A DNA stretch of 64,000 bases, taken from positions 1 to 64,000 of the forward strand of contig JAHEAO010000007.1 in assembly GCA_024642725.1 (NCBI GenBank). Reading direction: 5' to 3'. Shown here piece after piece: positions 61,721 through 64,000 of the stretch (the stretch's first letter is position 1; each line of letters opens with the position of its first letter). Source of the DNA: Paracoccaceae bacterium. Its GTDB lineage: Bacteria; Pseudomonadota; Alphaproteobacteria; Rhodobacterales; Rhodobacteraceae. A program made the translations under genes and the position numbers. The notes beneath the pieces were generated by a model. It did not search any database and was not told the DNA's origin. It saw only the letters and a program-made list of their open reading frames with translations.

Positions 61721-63691
61721 TTGACAACCCACGCGGCGGCTGACGGCGCTCTGATTTCTATTCCGGCCTTGCTGGCGCGGAACGCCCGGAAGTTCGGGGC
61801 GAACACTGCCTATCGTGAAAAAGAATTCGGAATCTGGCAAAGCTGGAGTTGGCTGGCAACTGCCGAGGAAGTTCGTGCCATTGCGCTTGGATTGATGTCG
61901 CTGGGCATCGAGAAAGGCGACTACGTTGCCATCATCGGGCGCAACCGGCCCGCGCTTTACTGGTCAATGGTTGCCGCGCAAAAGGTTGGTGCGATACCTG
62001 TGCCCCTTTATCAGGACGCTGTCGCCGAAGAGATGGCCTATGTGCTGGAAAACTGCGGCGCAAGGTTCGTCATCGCAGCCGACCAAGAGCAAGTCGACAA
62101 GGTCCTGGCGGTTCAGGAGCGCGTCAAGGTCATCGAACATGTGGTGTATCTGGACGCACGGGGCCTGCGGAAATACGACCATTCCCGCCTTCACGCTATG
62201 AAGGATGTTCAGGCCGAGGGCCGCGCCGCGCACGAGCGGTTCGAGGCCGAATTGAAGCGCCGCGAAGATGCGATCACCTATGACGAAACCTGCGTGATGC
62301 TTTACACATCGGGCACGACCGGGCGACCGAAAGGCGTGGTCCTGTCGAACCGGAACATCATCGAAACGTCGAAGAATTCGGCCGAGTTCGATAATCTGCG
62401 CCCGGGCGATGAGGTGCTGGCCTATCTGCCGATGGCATGGGTCGGGGATTTCATCTTTTCCATCGGCCAGGCCTACTGGACGGCGTTCTGCGTGAATTGT
62501 CCCGAGAGTCCCGACACGATGATGACCGATCTGCGCGAAATCGGGCCAACCTATTACTTTGCGCCGCCGCGGGTCTTCGAAACGCAGCTGACCAACGTGA
62601 TGATCCGAATGGAGGATGCAGGGCGTTTCAAGAAATGGCTATTCCGCGTTTTCATGGATCACGCCAAAAAGGTCGGGCCGGCCCTACTGGATGGTAAGCA
62701 GGTTAGCGGTTGGGATCGATTCAAATACGCACTCGGCGACCTGTTCGTTTACGGCCCGCTGAAGAACACGCTGGGCTTCAGCCGCGTGCGGGTAGGATAT
62801 ACGGCTGGCGAGGCGATCGGCCCCGAGATTTTCGATTTCTACCGCTCGCTCGGGATCAATCTGAAGCAGCTTTACGGACAGACAGAGGCATCGGTCTTCA
62901 TCACACAGCAGCCGGATGGCGAGGTGCGTTCGGACACGGTGGGCGTGCCGTCCCCGGGGGTGGAACTTAAGATCGGTGATAATGGCGAGGTCTTCTATCG
63001 TTCTCCGGGCACCTTCGTGGAATATTTCAAGAATCCCGAAAGCACGAAGGACACCAAGGACCCTGAGGGTTGGGTCGCGACAGGCGACGCGGGATTCATA
63101 GAACCCGAAACCGGGCATCTTCGGATCATCGACCGGGCCAAGGACGTCGGCAAGATGGCAGACGGGCGCTTGTTCGCGCCGAAATATGTCGAGAACAAGC
63201 TGAAGTTCTATCCCAATATACTTGAGGCCGTCGTCTTCGGCAGCGGACGCGAATTTTGCACCGCATTCGTCAACATCGACCTGACCGCAGTCGGCAATTG
63301 GGCCGAGCGCAACAACATCGCATACGCCAGCTATCAGGAACTCGCCGGGCACCCGCGCGTTTACGAGATGATCCAGAACCATGTCGAAGAGGCGAACCGG
63401 TCCATTGCCGGGGACGAGATGCTGTCCGGCTGCCAGGTGCACCGATTCCTGATCCTGCACAAGGAATTGGACGCTGACGACGGCGAAATGACTCGAACGC
63501 GCAAAGTACGCCGCCGGATTGTGGAGGAAAAGTTCGCCGATCTTCTGGAAGCGCTCTATGGTGGCAAGGACAGTGTCTATACCGAGACCGAAGTGACTTA
63601 CGAAGATGGTCGTAAGGGCAAGATAAAAGCGACTCTCGAAATTCGGAACGCCGTGGTTGCCGGGGACACGGGAAGGATTGCGGCGGAATGA
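61721..63691 (+). CDS. AMP-binding long-chain acyl-CoA ligase, TTG start
   Basis: VMLYTSGTTGRPKGVVLSN; YGQTEAS; GWVATGDAGFIEPETGHLRIIDRAKD. Confidence 0.93.
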   Translation: MTTHAAADGALISIPALLARNARKFGANTAYREKEFGIWQSWSWLATAEEVRAIALGLMSLGIEKGDYVAIIGRNRPALYWSMVAAQKVGAIPVPLYQDAVAEEMAYVLENCGARFVIAADQEQVDKVLAVQERVKVIEHVVYLDARGLRKYDHSRLHAMKDVQAEGRAAHERFEAELKRREDAITYDETCVMLYTSGTTGRPKGVVLSNRNIIETSKNSAEFDNLRPGDEVLAYLPMAWVGDFIFSIGQAYWTAFCVNCPESPDTMMTDLREIGPTYYFAPPRVFETQLTNVMIRMEDAGRFKKWLFRVFMDHAKKVGPALLDGKQVSGWDRFKYALGDLFVYGPLKNTLGFSRVRVGYTAGEAIGPEIFDFYRSLGINLKQLYGQTEASVFITQQPDGEVRSDTVGVPSPGVELKIGDNGEVFYRSPGTFVEYFKNPESTKDTKDPEGWVATGDAGFIEPETGHLRIIDRAKDVGKMADGRLFAPKYVENKLKFYPNILEAVVFGSGREFCTAFVNIDLTAVGNWAERNNIAYASYQELAGHPRVYEMIQNHVEEANRSIAGDEMLSGCQVHRFLILHKELDADDGEMTRTRKVRRRIVEEKFADLLEALYGGKDSVYTETEVTYEDGRKGKIKATLEIRNAVVAGDTGRIAAE

Positions 63692-63742
63692 GATTTCATG
63701 CCTCCGGCGGGGATATTTTTGAACAGATGATGGATGCATGTC

Positions 63743-64000
63743 ATGCTTGATGCGGGGACAGACGGCTATGTCACCGAAGACGGTCGCAAGATCGGCGGCG
63801 TGCTGATGGAAATGAAGAACATCACGCTGCGCTTTGGCGGCGTCGAGGCGATCAAGGATATCTCCTTCGATATCCGCGAAGGCGAGATCCGGGCGATCAT
63901 CGGGCCCAACGGTGCGGGAAAGTCCAGCATGCTGAACGTAATCAGCGGTTTCTATGTGCCACAAGAAGGCGAGGTCTGGTTTCGTGGTCAGCGGCGACCG
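63743..64000 (+). CDS. Branched-chain amino acid-type ABC transporter ATP-binding protein (LivG-like), truncated by window end
   Basis: Read in frame: [57 protein letters not shown] (Walker [10 protein letters not shown]); not in the supplied ORF track because it runs off the end. Confidence 0.88.
   Translation, partial: MLDAGTDGYVTEDGRKIGGVLMEMKNITLRFGGVEAIKDISFDIREGEIRAIIGPNGAGKSSMLNVISGFYVPQEGEVWFRGQRRP

Noticed and set aside
62684-63964. 426 aa - strand ORF
   Set aside because: Antisense to the acyl-CoA ligase and to the start of the LivG-like gene.

Overview
This 64 kb window looks like chromosomal DNA from a marine Rhodobacteraceae-type alphaproteobacterium. It is densely packed with mostly housekeeping genes: serABC, dapD/dapE, rnr, rnhB, ccrM, mutY, lpxK/kdtA-like, purH, lspA, paired M16 peptidases, mutL and rmuC. 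It starts inside a tRNA-Thr(CGT) and ends inside a LivG-type ABC ATPase gene. Regions worth a second look: (1) an RpoE/ChrR (singlet-oxygen type) regulon at ~1-8.3 kb, where three promoters share TGATCC-N18-TA; (2) a poorly characterised cluster at 11.2-16.3 kb with acyltransferase-3, TetR, two small secreted/membrane proteins, a membrane protein, a stand-alone acyl carrier protein and a cobalamin-type radical SAM enzyme, with four copies of a 13-bp dyad in the divergent promoter; (3) a bacterial ionotropic-glutamate-receptor-like channel whose pore resembles animal AMPA-type receptors rather than the TVGYG potassium filter; (4) a tandem pair of Hint-domain proteins, one apparently catalytically dead; (5) a probable serC leader RNA; (6) three GANTC sites just upstream of ccrM; (7) a membrane-anchored winged-helix regulator with inverted ToxR topology. 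All assignments come from reading the sequence and ORF translations; no database search was run.
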